A DNA stretch of 64,000 nt from Pseudomonas alcaligenes (GTDB lineage: Bacteria; Pseudomonadota; Gammaproteobacteria; Pseudomonadales; Pseudomonadaceae). Where the stretch lies: contig NZ_LZEU01000001.1 of the NCBI RefSeq assembly GCF_014490745.1, positions 2,445,501 to 2,509,500 on the forward strand. Reading direction: 5' to 3'. The notes under the pieces are model-generated. The model searched no databases. It saw only the letters and a list, made by a program, of their open reading frames with translations, and was not told the origin of the DNA. Positions 26,767 to 35,295 of this stretch are shown here, one piece after another. Both the position numbers and the translations under genes were made by a program. Positions within the stretch are counted from its first letter, which is position 1. Every line of letters begins with the position of its first letter.

Positions 26767-27378
26767 ATGACCACCGAACTGCTGATCGCCTTTGTCGCCT
26801 TTGCCTTCGTCACCTCGGTGACGCCCGGGCCGAACAACATGATGCTGCTCGCCTCCGGGGTGAACTTCGGCGTGCGCCGCAGCGTACCGCACATGCTTGG
26901 CATCAGCCTGGGCTTCATGCTGCTGGTGATCTGCGTCGGCCTGGGCCTGGGCCAGCTGTTCGAACAGTTCCCGGCGCTCTACCAGGTGCTGCGCTACGCC
27001 GGCGCCGCCTACCTGATCTACCTGGCCTGGAAGATCGCCGGTTCCGGCGCGCCAAGCGCCAGTGAAAGCCGCGGCAAGCCATTCACCTTCGTGCAGGCGG
27101 CGGCCTTCCAGTGGGTCAATCCCAAGGCCTGGGTCATGGCCATCGGCGCCATCACCACCTACACCCCGCAGCAGGGCTTCCTGTTCAACGTGCTGGTGAT
27201 CGCTGCACTGTTCGCCCTGGTCAACTGCCCCAGCGTCGGCCTGTGGACGGTGGCCGGCAGCCTGCTGCGCCGCTGGCTGGAACACCCGCTGCGCCTGCGC
27301 CTGTTCAACATCGGCATGGCCCTGCTGCTGGTGGCCTCGCTCTACCCTATCCTGATCGACGTCAAAGGCAGCCTGTGA
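26767..27378 (+). CDS. LysE/RhtB-family amino-acid exporter
   Basis: A 203-aa inner-membrane protein with six helices and the LysE/Rht signature near the start: FAFVTSVTPGPNNMMLLASG. It has the helix 2-3 region with YAGAAYLIYLAWKI and the later FQWVNPKAWVMAIGA. The family exports amino acids or homoserine lactones; substrate not predictable. Overlaps the benE start by one base (TGATG), so the two are coupled. Confidence 0.93.
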   Translation: MTTELLIAFVAFAFVTSVTPGPNNMMLLASGVNFGVRRSVPHMLGISLGFMLLVICVGLGLGQLFEQFPALYQVLRYAGAAYLIYLAWKIAGSGAPSASESRGKPFTFVQAAAFQWVNPKAWVMAIGAITTYTPQQGFLFNVLVIAALFALVNCPSVGLWTVAGSLLRRWLEHPLRLRLFNIGMALLLVASLYPILIDVKGSL

Positions 27379-28583
27379 TGAGTGACAACACGGAAGTCAT
27401 GAACAGCTCCACCCCCCTGCGGCCGCTGGCCGACACCTCGCCCTCCGCGGTGGTCGCCGGCTTCGTCGCCATGCTCACCGGCTATACCAGCTCGCTGGTG
27501 CTGATGTTCCAGGCCGGGCAGGCAGCGAACCTCAGCGCCGCGCAGATTTCCTCGTGGATCTGGGCGCTGTCGATCGGCATGGCGATCTGCAGCATCGGCC
27601 TGTCGCTGCGCTACCGCACGCCAATCACCGTGGCCTGGTCGACGCCGGGCGCCGCGCTGCTGATCAGCAGCCTGGGCGGGGTGTCCTATGGCGAGGCCAT
27701 CGGCGCCTACATCACCTGCGCCGTGCTGGTAATCATCTGCGGCCTGACCGGCAGCTTCGAGCGCCTGGTGCGTCGCCTGCCGGCCTCGCTGGCCGCAGCG
27801 CTGCTGGCTGGCATCCTGTTCCGCATCGGCAGCGAGATCTTCGTCGCCGCCCAGCACCACACGGCGCTGGTGCTGGCCATGTTCTTCGGCTACCTGATCG
27901 CCAAGCGCCTGGCGCCGCGCTATGCGGTGCTCACCGCACTGCTGCTTGGCAGCGTGCTGGCCGGGCTGCTCGGCCTGCTCGACTTCAGCGCCTTCCAGCT
28001 GCAGGTAGCGACGCCGGTGTGGAACATGCCGTCGTTCTCCCTGGCCGCCACCATCAGCATCGGCATCCCGCTGTTCGTGGTGGCGATGACCTCGCAGAAC
28101 ATGCCCGGCATGGCCGTGCTGCGCGCCGACGGCTACCAGGTGCCGGCCTCGCCGCTGGTCACCACCACCGGCATTGCCTCGCTGCTGCTGGCGCCGTTCG
28201 GCTCCCACGGGGTCAACCTGGCAGCCATCAGCGCAGCTATCTGCACCGGCCCGCACGCCCATGAAGACAAGAGCAAGCGCTACACCGCCGCCGTGTGGTG
28301 TGGGGTCTTCTATGCCATCGCCGGCATCTTTGCCGCCACCCTGGCCGCGCTGTTCGCCGCCCTACCCAGCGCCCTGGTGCTGTCGGTGGCCGCCCTCGCC
28401 CTGCTCGGCTCGATCGGCAACGGCCTGGCCCAGGCCATGGGCACGCCCGGCGAACGCGATGCGGCACTGGTCACCTTCATGGTCACCGCCTCGGGCATGA
28501 CCCTGCTGGGCATCGGCTCAGCCTTCTGGGGCCTGGTAGCCGGCGCCCTGACCCTGCTGATCCTCAACTGGCGCAACAGCTGA
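27378..28583 (+). CDS. benE: BenE-family benzoate/H+ symporter-like protein
   Basis: A 401-aa transporter with about 12 helices and the BenE pattern: SAVVAGFVAMLTGYTSSLVL, then YRTPITVAWSTPGAALL and MTSQNMPGMAVLRADGY. BenE of Acinetobacter imports benzoate, but many pseudomonad paralogues are not near benzoate catabolic genes. None is visible here, so the substrate is open. Translationally coupled to the LysE-type exporter. A GTAGGGCGGG-type inverted repeat and a terminator follow. Confidence 0.88.
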   Translation: MSDNTEVMNSSTPLRPLADTSPSAVVAGFVAMLTGYTSSLVLMFQAGQAANLSAAQISSWIWALSIGMAICSIGLSLRYRTPITVAWSTPGAALLISSLGGVSYGEAIGAYITCAVLVIICGLTGSFERLVRRLPASLAAALLAGILFRIGSEIFVAAQHHTALVLAMFFGYLIAKRLAPRYAVLTALLLGSVLAGLLGLLDFSAFQLQVATPVWNMPSFSLAATISIGIPLFVVAMTSQNMPGMAVLRADGYQVPASPLVTTTGIASLLLAPFGSHGVNLAAISAAICTGPHAHEDKSKRYTAAVWCGVFYAIAGIFAATLAALFAALPSALVLSVAALALLGSIGNGLAQAMGTPGERDAALVTFMVTASGMTLLGIGSAFWGLVAGALTLLILNWRNS

Positions 28584-28601
28584 GTCGGCTTGCTGCTCAA
28601 T

Positions 28602-28655
28602 CGTAGGGCGGGTGCAACCTGCGGTGGTCACTTCGCGGGTTGCACCCGCCCTACG
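28602..28655. repeat. GTAGGGCGGG-type inverted repeat, copy 1
   Basis: Perfect 18-base arms: CGTAGGGCGGGTGCAACC at 28602-28619 and its complement at 28638-28655. A related copy lies at 63653-63715. REP-like, located just downstream of benE. Confidence 0.85.
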
Positions 28656-28692
28656 TAACTGACGCCAGCACTGAACGGTGGACATCGCCAAC

Positions 28693-28721
28693 AAAAAAGC
28701 CCGGGCAATCCCGGGCTTTTT
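28693..28721. terminator. Bidirectional intrinsic terminator
   Basis: AAAAAAGCCCGGG, loop CAAT, CCCGGGCTTTTT. Lies between convergent benE and the bile-acid-type symporter. Confidence 0.92.
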
Positions 28722-28737
28722 CACGGCCAGCTGCAGA

Positions 28738-29634
28738 TCAGGCGACTTCGCCCTCTTCCGCCATCAGTTCCTTGCCATGGGCATAGTTGACCCACCAGCC
28801 GAACAGCGCCGCAGTGAAGAACATGAAGAAGCTGTAGATGGCCGCTGGAATGCCCATGGTCGGGTTGTTCAGCAGCGACGGGCTGAGCGCCAGGGCAATC
28901 GCCAGGGTGCCATTGTGGATGCCGATTTCCATGCCGATAGCCACCGCCTGGCGCTGCGGCAACTTGAGCAGGCGCGGCACCCAGTAGCCAACACCAAGGC
29001 TGACCAGGTTGAACAGCAACGCCGCCATGCCCACCACCGGCGCGTACTCCACCACCGTGCGCCAGTCCTTGACGAAGGCCAGCAGCACCACCAGCAGCAG
29101 GAACAGCGCAGAGATGATCTTCACCGGCTTCTCCATGGCATGGGCGAAGCCTGGTGCCAGGCGGCGAATCACCATGCCCACGGCCACCGGGCCGAGGACG
29201 ATGGCGAACACCTGCACCACCTTGGCGAACTGCAGCGGAATGGCCTGGTCGCCTTCCATGAAGTGAGCCAGCGACAGGTTGACGATAAACGGCATGGTGA
29301 GAATCGCGATCACCGAGTTGACCGCGGTCAGGGTCACGTTCAGCGCCACGTCACCGTGGGCCAGATGGCTATAGAGGTTGGCCGAGGTACCGCCGGGCGA
29401 GGCGGCCAGCAGCATCAGGCCGACCGCCAGGGCCGGCGCCAGGCCGAAGCCCTTGGCGATCAGGAAGCACAGCAGCGGCAGCAGCAGGAGCTGGCAGCCG
29501 AGGCCGATGAGTACCGGTTTGGGAAATTTCACCACCCGGGCGAAGTCCGCCAGGGTCAGCGACAGGCCCAGGCCGAGCATGATGATGCCCAGGGCGATAG
29601 GAAGGAACGCGGTCAGCAAGGGGGAAGCGGTCAT
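28738..29634 (-). CDS. Bile acid:sodium symporter family (BASS) transporter
   Basis: A 298-aa protein with about ten helices in the ASBT/BASS pattern. It has MLGLGLSLTLADFARVVKFP near the start, LAASPGGTSANLYSHLAHGD at the first sodium-site crossover and GMEIGIHNGTLAIALA at the second. Bacterial members carry organic acids such as pantoate or keto acids rather than bile acids. ATG 29634 (MTASPLLTAFLPIALG). It lies 146 bases after the SDR gene start region on the same strand, with a terminator between them. Confidence 0.92.
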   Translation of the reverse strand: MTASPLLTAFLPIALGIIMLGLGLSLTLADFARVVKFPKPVLIGLGCQLLLLPLLCFLIAKGFGLAPALAVGLMLLAASPGGTSANLYSHLAHGDVALNVTLTAVNSVIAILTMPFIVNLSLAHFMEGDQAIPLQFAKVVQVFAIVLGPVAVGMVIRRLAPGFAHAMEKPVKIISALFLLLVVLLAFVKDWRTVVEYAPVVGMAALLFNLVSLGVGYWVPRLLKLPQRQAVAIGMEIGIHNGTLAIALALSPSLLNNPTMGIPAAIYSFFMFFTAALFGWWVNYAHGKELMAEEGEVA

Positions 29635-29735
29635 TATTGTTGTTCTCCGTAAAACGAGCCTGCGATTCTTGGCAGGGCTGCCCGTCTTGTAACTGGCTTT
29701 GCGCGCCAACGGGTGGCGCGCCTGTAACCAAATGC

Positions 29736-29762
29736 AAAAAGGCGCCCTAGAGCGCCTCTTTG
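29736..29762. terminator. Intrinsic terminator after the SDR gene
   Basis: On the minus strand, stem AGGCGC/GCGCCT followed by a run of T. Located just downstream of the SDR stop. Confidence 0.8.
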
Positions 29763-29780
29763 CCAATCACAAGCACGCGA

Positions 29781-30542
29781 TCAGATCGCCGTCGCGCCGC
29801 CATCCACGGCCAGCGAATGGCCGGTGGTGAAGCCAGCCGCATCGCTGCACAGGTACAGCACGGCAGCAGCAATTTCCTCGACCTTGCCGATGCGCCCGAC
29901 CGGGTGCATGCCGGCGACGAACTCGGCCTTCTTCGGGTCGGATTCGGCGGCACGGCGGAACATGTCGGTATCGATCACCGCCGGGCACACGGCGTTGACG
30001 CGGATCTTCTTCTTGCCGTACTCGACGGCAGCGGACTTGGTCAGGCCGATCACCGCGTGCTTGGAGGCGGCATAGATGCTCATCTTCGGCGCGGCACCGA
30101 GGCCGGCCACCGAAGCGGTGTTGACGATGGCGCCACCGCCCTGAGCCAGCAGCAGCGGGATCTGGTGCTTCATGCACAGCCACACGCCCTTGACGTTGAC
30201 GCCCATGATGGCGTCGAACTCGGCCTCACTGCCTTCGGCCAGCTTGCCCTTCTCGATCTCGATACCGGCGTTGTTGAAGGCATAGTCCAGGCGGCCATAG
30301 GCACCCAGGGTGCGCTCCATGAGCACCTTGACCTCGGCTTCGCGGGTCACGTCGCAACGCACGAAGGTGGCATCGCCACCGGCTTCACGGATCAGCTGCA
30401 CGGTGCCTTCGCCGCCGCTCACATCGACGTCGGAAACCACCACCTGCAGGCCCTCGCCCGCGAAGGCCAGGGCGGTGGCGCGGCCGATACCGGCGGCGCC
30501 GCCGGTCACGAGTGCCACTTTGCCGGAAAAGGTCATGCTCAT
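29781..30542 (-). CDS. Short-chain dehydrogenase/reductase (classical SDR)
   Basis: A 253-aa Rossmann-fold oxidoreductase with the cofactor loop TGGAAGIGRA (residues about 12-21), NNAG, the catalytic Ser in NTASVAGLG and YAASKHA with the catalytic Tyr and Lys. An Asp after beta-2 (VVSDVDVSGG) suggests NAD(H) preference. Substrate unknown. Monocistronic between pyrF and the BASS transporter. Confidence 0.94.
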   Translation of the reverse strand: MSMTFSGKVALVTGGAAGIGRATALAFAGEGLQVVVSDVDVSGGEGTVQLIREAGGDATFVRCDVTREAEVKVLMERTLGAYGRLDYAFNNAGIEIEKGKLAEGSEAEFDAIMGVNVKGVWLCMKHQIPLLLAQGGGAIVNTASVAGLGAAPKMSIYAASKHAVIGLTKSAAVEYGKKKIRVNAVCPAVIDTDMFRRAAESDPKKAEFVAGMHPVGRIGKVEEIAAAVLYLCSDAAGFTTGHSLAVDGGATAI

Positions 30543-30683
30543 TGCTGCGTCCTCGCAGGGAGTTGGAAATGAGCGGAGTCTAGCCAGGCGACCGGCCGGC
30601 GAGCAGCACTATCAGGGTGCCGTGTACGGGATCATCCAGAAGAATGATGGAAGCCCCGCACCTGTCATCACCTGAATGGATGA

Positions 30684-31373
30684 TCAGCCCAGCTGGGCGA
30701 CGATCTCGGCCAGGGCCTGGGCCGGGTCGGCGGCCTGGCTGATCGGGCGGCCGATCACCAGGTAGTCGGAACCGGCCTTGAGCGCGTCGGCCGGGGTGAG
30801 GATGCGGCGCTGGTCGTCAGCGGCGCTGCCGGCCGGGCGGATGCCCGGGGTCACCAGTTGCAGAGCCGGCTGCGCGGCCTTCAGTGCCGGCGCTTCCTGG
30901 GCCGAGCAGACCAGGCCGTCCATGCCCGCCTGGGCGGCCAGACCGGCCAGGCGCAGCACCTGCTCCTGCGGGGCGATATCCAGGCCGATGCCGGCCAGGT
31001 CATCCTGCTCCATGCTGGTCAGCACGGTCACCCCGATCAGCAACGGCTTGGCGCCGCTCAGCTTGTCCAGCTCGTTGCGGCAAGCCGCCATCATGCGCAG
31101 GCCACCGGAGCAGTGCACGTTGACCATCCACACGCCCAGTTCGGCAGCGGCCTTGACCGCCATCGCCGTGGTATTCGGGATATCGTGGAATTTCAGGTCG
31201 AGGAACACTTCAAAGCCCTTGGCCTGCAGGGTTTCCACCACCGCCGGGCCGCTGCGGGTGAACAGCTCCTTGCCAACCTTGACCCGGCACAGCTTGGGAT
31301 CGAGGCGCTCGGCCAGGGCCAGGGCGGCATCGCGGGAAGGAAAGTCGAGGGCAACGATGATCGGGGTGGACAT
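30684..31373 (-). CDS. pyrF: Orotidine-5'-phosphate decarboxylase
   Basis: Final step of UMP synthesis. The 229-aa TIM-barrel protein starts with [20 protein letters not shown]. The catalytic Lys-Asp array is [12 protein letters not shown], and the phosphate-binding end shows [11 protein letters not shown] and YLVIGRPIS. All active-site parts are present and the length is normal. Confidence 0.97.
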   Translation of the reverse strand: MSTPIIVALDFPSRDAALALAERLDPKLCRVKVGKELFTRSGPAVVETLQAKGFEVFLDLKFHDIPNTTAMAVKAAAELGVWMVNVHCSGGLRMMAACRNELDKLSGAKPLLIGVTVLTSMEQDDLAGIGLDIAPQEQVLRLAGLAAQAGMDGLVCSAQEAPALKAAQPALQLVTPGIRPAGSAADDQRRILTPADALKAGSDYLVIGRPISQAADPAQALAEIVAQLG

Positions 31374-31452
31374 GGCGGGCTCACAGGCAGGACGAAAACG
31401 CCGCGCATTGTAGCGAAAGCCGCCGCCCGCGTCAGACCGTACAGCCTGACGG

Positions 31453-32181
31453 CTAGCTGCCGAGCGCCAGCGCGGTCATGAAGCCGGCCAGGGTGATCAA
31501 CCCGGTCAGCGCATGGGTCTCGGCAAAGGCTTCGGGAATCAGCGTGTCGACCAGCATGCACAGCACGGCGCCGCCGGAAAACCCCAGGGCGAAGGCCAGC
31601 CAGTGCGCCGGCAGGTCGGTGAACAGTCCCGGCCCGGCCATCGCCGCCAGCCCGGAGAGCAGCACTATCGAGCCCCACAGGCCGAAGATCCACAACCGGC
31701 TGCGCCCGTCCCGGCGCAGGCCGACGGCACTGGCCAGGCCTTCCGGCAGGTTGGACAGAAAGATCGCCACCAGCAGCATCAGGCTCACCGAGCCGCCATC
31801 GAGCAGGCCCAGCCCCAGGCCGAGGGACTCGGGAATGCCGTCGAGAAAGGCGCCGGCGGCAATCAGCAGGCCCAGCAGAGAACCGGCGCCAGCCGCGCGA
31901 TGGCCCTGCTCGAGGTGCTCCAGCCACTCGTTGGCCAGGACGAACAGCAGGCCGCCGGCCAGCATTCCACCCAGGGTCGGCAGCTGCCCACCGAGGCGCA
32001 GCGCCTCGGGAATCTGCTCGAAGCAGATGGCGGCGATCAGCACGCCGCTGCCATAGGCCATGATCGACGCCACCACCTTCTGCGGCAGGCGCAGGAAAAC
32101 CCCGAGCATGGCGCCGATCAACAGGCTGCTGGCAGCCAGCAAGCCCCACAGTCCGGCCTGCAGCGTCGTGTTCCAGTCCAT
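31453..32181 (-). CDS. ZIP-family metal transporter-like membrane protein
   Basis: A 242-aa protein with about eight helices in the ZIP (ZupT-like) pattern. It has [20 protein letters not shown] in the helix 4 region with the polar metal-path residues and [20 protein letters not shown] in the helix 5 region. The usual HxxxE motifs read DGIPES and NLPEG, so the first His is Asp and the second Asn, as in the divergent group sometimes annotated only as ZIP-like. Metal selectivity unknown. ATG 32181 has GGGAG upstream; the ATG 18 bases further up does not. Confidence 0.85.
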   Translation of the reverse strand: MDWNTTLQAGLWGLLAASSLLIGAMLGVFLRLPQKVVASIMAYGSGVLIAAICFEQIPEALRLGGQLPTLGGMLAGGLLFVLANEWLEHLEQGHRAAGAGSLLGLLIAAGAFLDGIPESLGLGLGLLDGGSVSLMLLVAIFLSNLPEGLASAVGLRRDGRSRLWIFGLWGSIVLLSGLAAMAGPGLFTDLPAHWLAFALGFSGGAVLCMLVDTLIPEAFAETHALTGLITLAGFMTALALGS

Positions 32182-32296
32182 GCAATCTCCCTTGATCAAG
32201 CAGGCAGCCTAGTCGCTAGCCATTCACCACGGCAATGCTTCCGTACGGGGATGGCGCGGGTAAACTGCGCGCTTTCCTTCCAACCAGGCAGCAGTC

Positions 32297-32737
32297 ATGG
32301 CCCGTCTCAAGCTCGACTTTTCCCAGCAGCAGTTCTGCTACAGCACTCACATGACCGTGCGCAGCACCGACATCAACGCCAGCAACCACCTGAGCAACGA
32401 CTCGATGATCTCGATGATCTCCGAGGCGCGGGCGCGTTTCCTGTTCGACTTCGGCATCAAGGAAGCGGCCGATACCGACGGCATCATCGTCACCGACCTG
32501 GCCACCATGTACCGCGCCGAGTCCCATGCTCGCGACCAGTTGCTGTTCGAGGTCGGCGTGATGGACTTCAACCGTTATGGCGGCGACATCATCTTCCGCA
32601 TCAGTCGCCCGGCCGACGGCACGCTGATCGCCCTGGCCAAGTCCGGCTTCGTGTTCTTCGACTATCGCCAGGGCAAGGTAGTGGCCATGCCCGACGAGTT
32701 CCGCGCCAAGTTCCCCGAGGTCAATTGGCTGGAGTGA
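32297..32737 (+). CDS. Acyl-CoA thioesterase, hotdog fold (4HBT-like)
   Basis: A 146-aa single hotdog domain. It has MTVRSTDINASNHLSNDSMI, which corresponds to the RxxDxDxxGHVNN region of 4HBT enzymes with Asp and His present. It then shows VTDLATMYRAESHARDQLLF and YGGDIIFRISR. Probably hydrolyses acyl- or aryl-CoA; substrate unknown. Followed after 76 bases by the small cytochrome c. Confidence 0.88.
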   Translation: MARLKLDFSQQQFCYSTHMTVRSTDINASNHLSNDSMISMISEARARFLFDFGIKEAADTDGIIVTDLATMYRAESHARDQLLFEVGVMDFNRYGGDIIFRISRPADGTLIALAKSGFVFFDYRQGKVVAMPDEFRAKFPEVNWLE

Positions 32738-32813
32738 GGCTGGCGAACCTTTGGCGAACGCTGCACGGGTAGAAAGCCAGGGCCCAGCCCGCGGCACTAC
32801 CCGAGAACACGCC

Positions 32814-33293
32814 ATGACCCACGCCACTCCCCTGCGCCTCACCCTCCTTGCCTGCCTTGCCGGGCTTTCCTGCAGCGTCAGCGCAGAACCCTCGGTCGAG
32901 CGCGGCCGCTACCTGGTACAGGTAGCCGGCTGCAACGACTGCCACACGGCCGGCTATGTCATGGCCCCGGACAAGGTGCCGGAAGCCGCCTGGCTGCAGG
33001 GTGATCAGCTCGGCTGGAGCGGCCCCTGGGGCACCACCTATGCCAGCAACCTGCGCCTGTTGCTGCCGCAGCTCAGCGAAGAACAGTGGCTGCAACTGGC
33101 CCGCCAGGCCAACTACCGTCCGCCCATGCCCAGCCATGTGCTGCGCGTGATGGACGAAGACGACCTGCGCAGCATCCACCGCTTCGTCAAACAACTGGGT
33201 GTCGGCGGAGCTCCGGCGCCCGCCGCTCTGCCCCCCGGCCAGGTGGCCAAGGGGCCGGTGGTGCAATTCCCCATGCCGCCTGCCCAACCCTGA
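32814..33293 (+). CDS. Periplasmic mono-heme cytochrome c
   Basis: A 159-aa secreted protein: signal peptide (residues 1-24, ...GLSCSVSA/EPSV), then RGRYLVQVAGCNDCHTAGYV with the single heme site CNDCH near residue 41. A likely axial Met lies in YRPPMPSHVLRVM. The pattern resembles the c-type domains of alcohol or aldehyde dehydrogenase cytochrome subunits, but it stands alone. The C-terminus is Pro/Ala-rich. The start at ATG 32814 excludes 21 non-protein-like upstream codons. Confidence 0.88.
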   Translation: MTHATPLRLTLLACLAGLSCSVSAEPSVERGRYLVQVAGCNDCHTAGYVMAPDKVPEAAWLQGDQLGWSGPWGTTYASNLRLLLPQLSEEQWLQLARQANYRPPMPSHVLRVMDEDDLRSIHRFVKQLGVGGAPAPAALPPGQVAKGPVVQFPMPPAQP

Positions 33294-33328
33294 AAGCCCC
33301 TGCATCGCCTGGCACCTCCATATCGCCT

Positions 33329-33366
33329 CAATACAGTGCGGCACACTCCCTCGCCGCACCGTATTG
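33329..33366. repeat. 14-base inverted repeat upstream of the nitrate promoter
   Basis: CAATACAGTGCGGC and GCCGCACCGTATTG, 13 of 14 complementary, separated by 10 bases. It lies about 60 bases upstream of the sigma-54 promoter and downstream of the cytochrome gene. It could be an activator site or a Rho-independent stem without a U-tract. Confidence 0.6.
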
Positions 33367-33423
33367 ACCCGAAGAAACGCCCTCGCCGGCGGCAATACTG
33401 CGGTTTTCCACTCTCTGCAGAGG

Positions 33424-33441
33424 TTGGCCCAGCTATTGCTT
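33424..33441 (+). promoter_or_regulatory. Sigma-54 promoter of the nitrate transporter
   Basis: TTGGCCC-AGCTA-TTGCTT: GG at 33426-33427 and GC at 33438-33439 with exactly 10 bases between, the strict -24/-12 spacing. It predicts a transcript start near 33451. It fits nitrogen (NtrC) control of nitrate assimilation. Confidence 0.8.
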
Positions 33442-33450
33442 TAGCCCGGT

Positions 33451-33738
33451 CATAGGCATCCAACGGCGGTTGCCCCTCGAATCGACAATGGCGTCGCGTT
33501 CACCCTCGCATTGAGCGACCAGGTGACGCGGCGCCTTTTCGTTTCAGCCCCAATGAATGGGGTGGGTGGGCGGGCCGTGATCCGGACGTCGACCGGTAAC
33601 TCTCTCAACCTGGTTGCGGCTCCGGCCGCAAGGTCGGGCGCCACAAGCACCCGGCCTCACCCGGCGACTGCAGGCGACGTGCCCACGATCACGGCAACCT
33701 GCAGCCCGCCGGGACTCTTATCGCTGACGAGGTGTTGG
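33451..33738 (+). ncRNA. Nitrate leader RNA 1 with ANTAR-type hairpins and terminator
   Basis: Predicted 288-nt 5' leader. Hairpin P1 (33455-33474) has stem GGCATCC/GGTTGCC and hexaloop AACGGC. P2 (33483-33496) has stem CGAC/GTCG and hexaloop AATGGC. Both loops have A1 and G4, the rule for NasR/ANTAR targets. An intrinsic terminator (33490-33504 pairing with 33522-33535, then TTTTCGTTT) shares bases with the P2 loop and 3' arm, so P2 and the terminator exclude each other. Two further stems, 33614-33631 and 33660-33713, lie before the start codon. This stretch holds no gene. Confidence 0.78.
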
Positions 33739-34950
33739 ATGAATACAAGTTTCTGGAAAGCCGGCCACGCACCGACGCTGTTTGCCGCATTCCTCTATTT
33801 CGACCTGAGCTTCATGGTCTGGTACGTGCTCGGCCCGCTGGGCGTGCAGATCGCCGCCGACCTGCAACTGACCACCCAACAGCGCGCCATGATGGTGGCC
33901 ACGCCGATTCTGGCCGGTGCCGTGCTGCGCTTCCTGATGGGCATGGTCGCCGACCGTACCTCGCCCAAGACCGCCGGTCTGATCGGCCAGGTCATCGTTA
34001 TCGGCGCCCTTTCCGTGGCCTGGCTGCACGGCGTGCACAGCTACCAGCAGGCACTGCTGCTCGGCCTGTTCCTCGGTTTTGCCGGTGCCTCCTTCGCCGT
34101 GGCCCTGCCACTGGCCTCGCAGTGGTATCCGCCGCAGCACCAGGGCAAGGCCATGGGCATCGCCGGTGCCGGCAACTCCGGCACCGTGCTCGCCGCCCTG
34201 TTCGCTCCGGGCCTGGCTGCCGCTTTCGGCTGGGGTAACGTGTTCGGCCTGGCGCTGATCCCGCTGGTGCTGACCCTGATCATCTTCGCCAGCGTGGCCA
34301 AGAACGCCCCCGAGCGGCCGCCGGCCAAGTCCACCGCCGACTACCTCAAGGCCCTCGGCGACCGCGACAGCTGGTGGTTCATGTTCTTCTACAGCGTGAC
34401 CTTCGGTGGCTTCCTCGGCCTGGCCAGCACCCTGCCCGGCTACTTCCACGACCAGTACGGCTTCGACCCGGTCAAGGCCGGCTACTACACCGCCGCCTGC
34501 GTCTTCGCTGGCAGCCTGATGCGTCCGCTGGGCGGCGCCCTGGCCGACCGCATCGGCGGCATCCGCTCGCTGCTGGTTATGTACACCTGCGCCTCGATCT
34601 GCATCGCCGCGGTCGGCTTCCACCTGCCCAGCTCGCTGGCCGCCCTGGGCCTGTTCGTGGTCGCCATGCTCAGCCTGGGCGCCGGCAACGGCGCGGTGTT
34701 CCAGCTGGTGCCGCAGCGCTTTCGCAAGGAAATCGGCGTGATGACCGGACTGATCGGCATGGCCGGCGGCATCGGTGGCTTCTGCCTGACCGCCGGCCTC
34801 GGCGCAATCAAACAGGCCACCGGTGACTACCAGCTCGGTCTGTGGCTGTTCGCCAGCCTCGGCGTACTGGCCTGGGTCGGCCTGTACGGCGTCAAGCTGC
34901 GCTGGCGCACCACCTGGGGCTCGGCTGCCGTCACTGCGGCTCGAGTCTGA
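33739..34950 (+). CDS. nasA: Nitrate/nitrite MFS transporter (NarK/NasA family)
   Basis: Imports nitrate for assimilation. The 403-aa protein has about 12 helices and both nitrate signatures of the NNP family, GAGNSGTVLAALFAPGLAAA (helix 5) and GAGNGAVFQLVPQRF (helix 11). The start is ATG 33739 with GAGG upstream; the longer open frame upstream is the structured leader. First gene of block 1, controlled by a sigma-54 promoter and an attenuator leader. In P. aeruginosa the equivalent gene is called nasA; elsewhere that symbol means the reductase. Confidence 0.95.
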   Translation: MNTSFWKAGHAPTLFAAFLYFDLSFMVWYVLGPLGVQIAADLQLTTQQRAMMVATPILAGAVLRFLMGMVADRTSPKTAGLIGQVIVIGALSVAWLHGVHSYQQALLLGLFLGFAGASFAVALPLASQWYPPQHQGKAMGIAGAGNSGTVLAALFAPGLAAAFGWGNVFGLALIPLVLTLIIFASVAKNAPERPPAKSTADYLKALGDRDSWWFMFFYSVTFGGFLGLASTLPGYFHDQYGFDPVKAGYYTAACVFAGSLMRPLGGALADRIGGIRSLLVMYTCASICIAAVGFHLPSSLAALGLFVVAMLSLGAGNGAVFQLVPQRFRKEIGVMTGLIGMAGGIGGFCLTAGLGAIKQATGDYQLGLWLFASLGVLAWVGLYGVKLRWRTTWGSAAVTAARV

Positions 34951-34959
34951 TCCTCGCCC

Positions 34960-34988
34960 AGCCAGACACCGGCCACCGGTGTCTGGCT
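34960..34988 (+). terminator. Hairpin after the nitrate transporter
   Basis: Perfect 13-base stem AGCCAGACACCGG/CCGGTGTCTGGCT with a 3-base spacer, but no good U-tract follows. It may be a weak terminator or a 3'-end-stabilising stem. Confidence 0.6.
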
Positions 34989-35001
34989 GCCACAATTTCC
35001 C

Positions 35002-35142
35002 AGAACCTGTTAACGATCTTCTGGATTAGAGCCAGACAAGGCAAAAGTGGCCGAAAAAGCGCAGTTTACGCGGTGTAAATGAGCATTTTGAGGCCACTTT
35101 TAACGCCGTATGGCCGACAGCCAGGAGATCGTTAACAGGTTC
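35002..35142. repeat. Palindromic repeat element, copy B (141 bp)
   Basis: Same ends as copy A (AGAACCTGTT...AACAGGTTC) and the same central TTTAC/GTAAATGAGCA hairpin. The internal stem reads AAAAGTGGCC/GGCCACTTTT instead of ACAGGC/GCCTGT, so both arms changed together. It lies in the 345-base gene-free gap between nasA and the kinase gene. Confidence 0.85.
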
Positions 35143-35270
35143 GTAGGTCGGTTGCGACAAAGGCGAAGCCCGTTCGGCCTCCACGCACTGGTCAGGAAAG
35201 GTGGAAAATGCCGGCAACGGCATGTTCCAGGGAAGCCGGATCGGCTCCGCCTTTGCCTCAACCGACTTAC
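35143..35270. repeat. Palindromic element next to copy B
   Basis: Outer arms GTAGGTCGGTTG and CAACCGACTTAC (11 of 12 complementary), with inner arms AAAGGCG/CGCCTTT. About 128 bp, non-coding, directly abutting copy B and ending 25 bases before the kinase start. Confidence 0.65.
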
Positions 35271-35295
35271 CTGCCTTGACCCACGAGAGCACCAG

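Noticed and set aside
33511..33738. A 76-codon N-terminal extension of the nitrate transporter frame.
   Set aside because: It coincides with the structured leader. The translation is not protein-like, and the family start with a ribosome site is at 33739.
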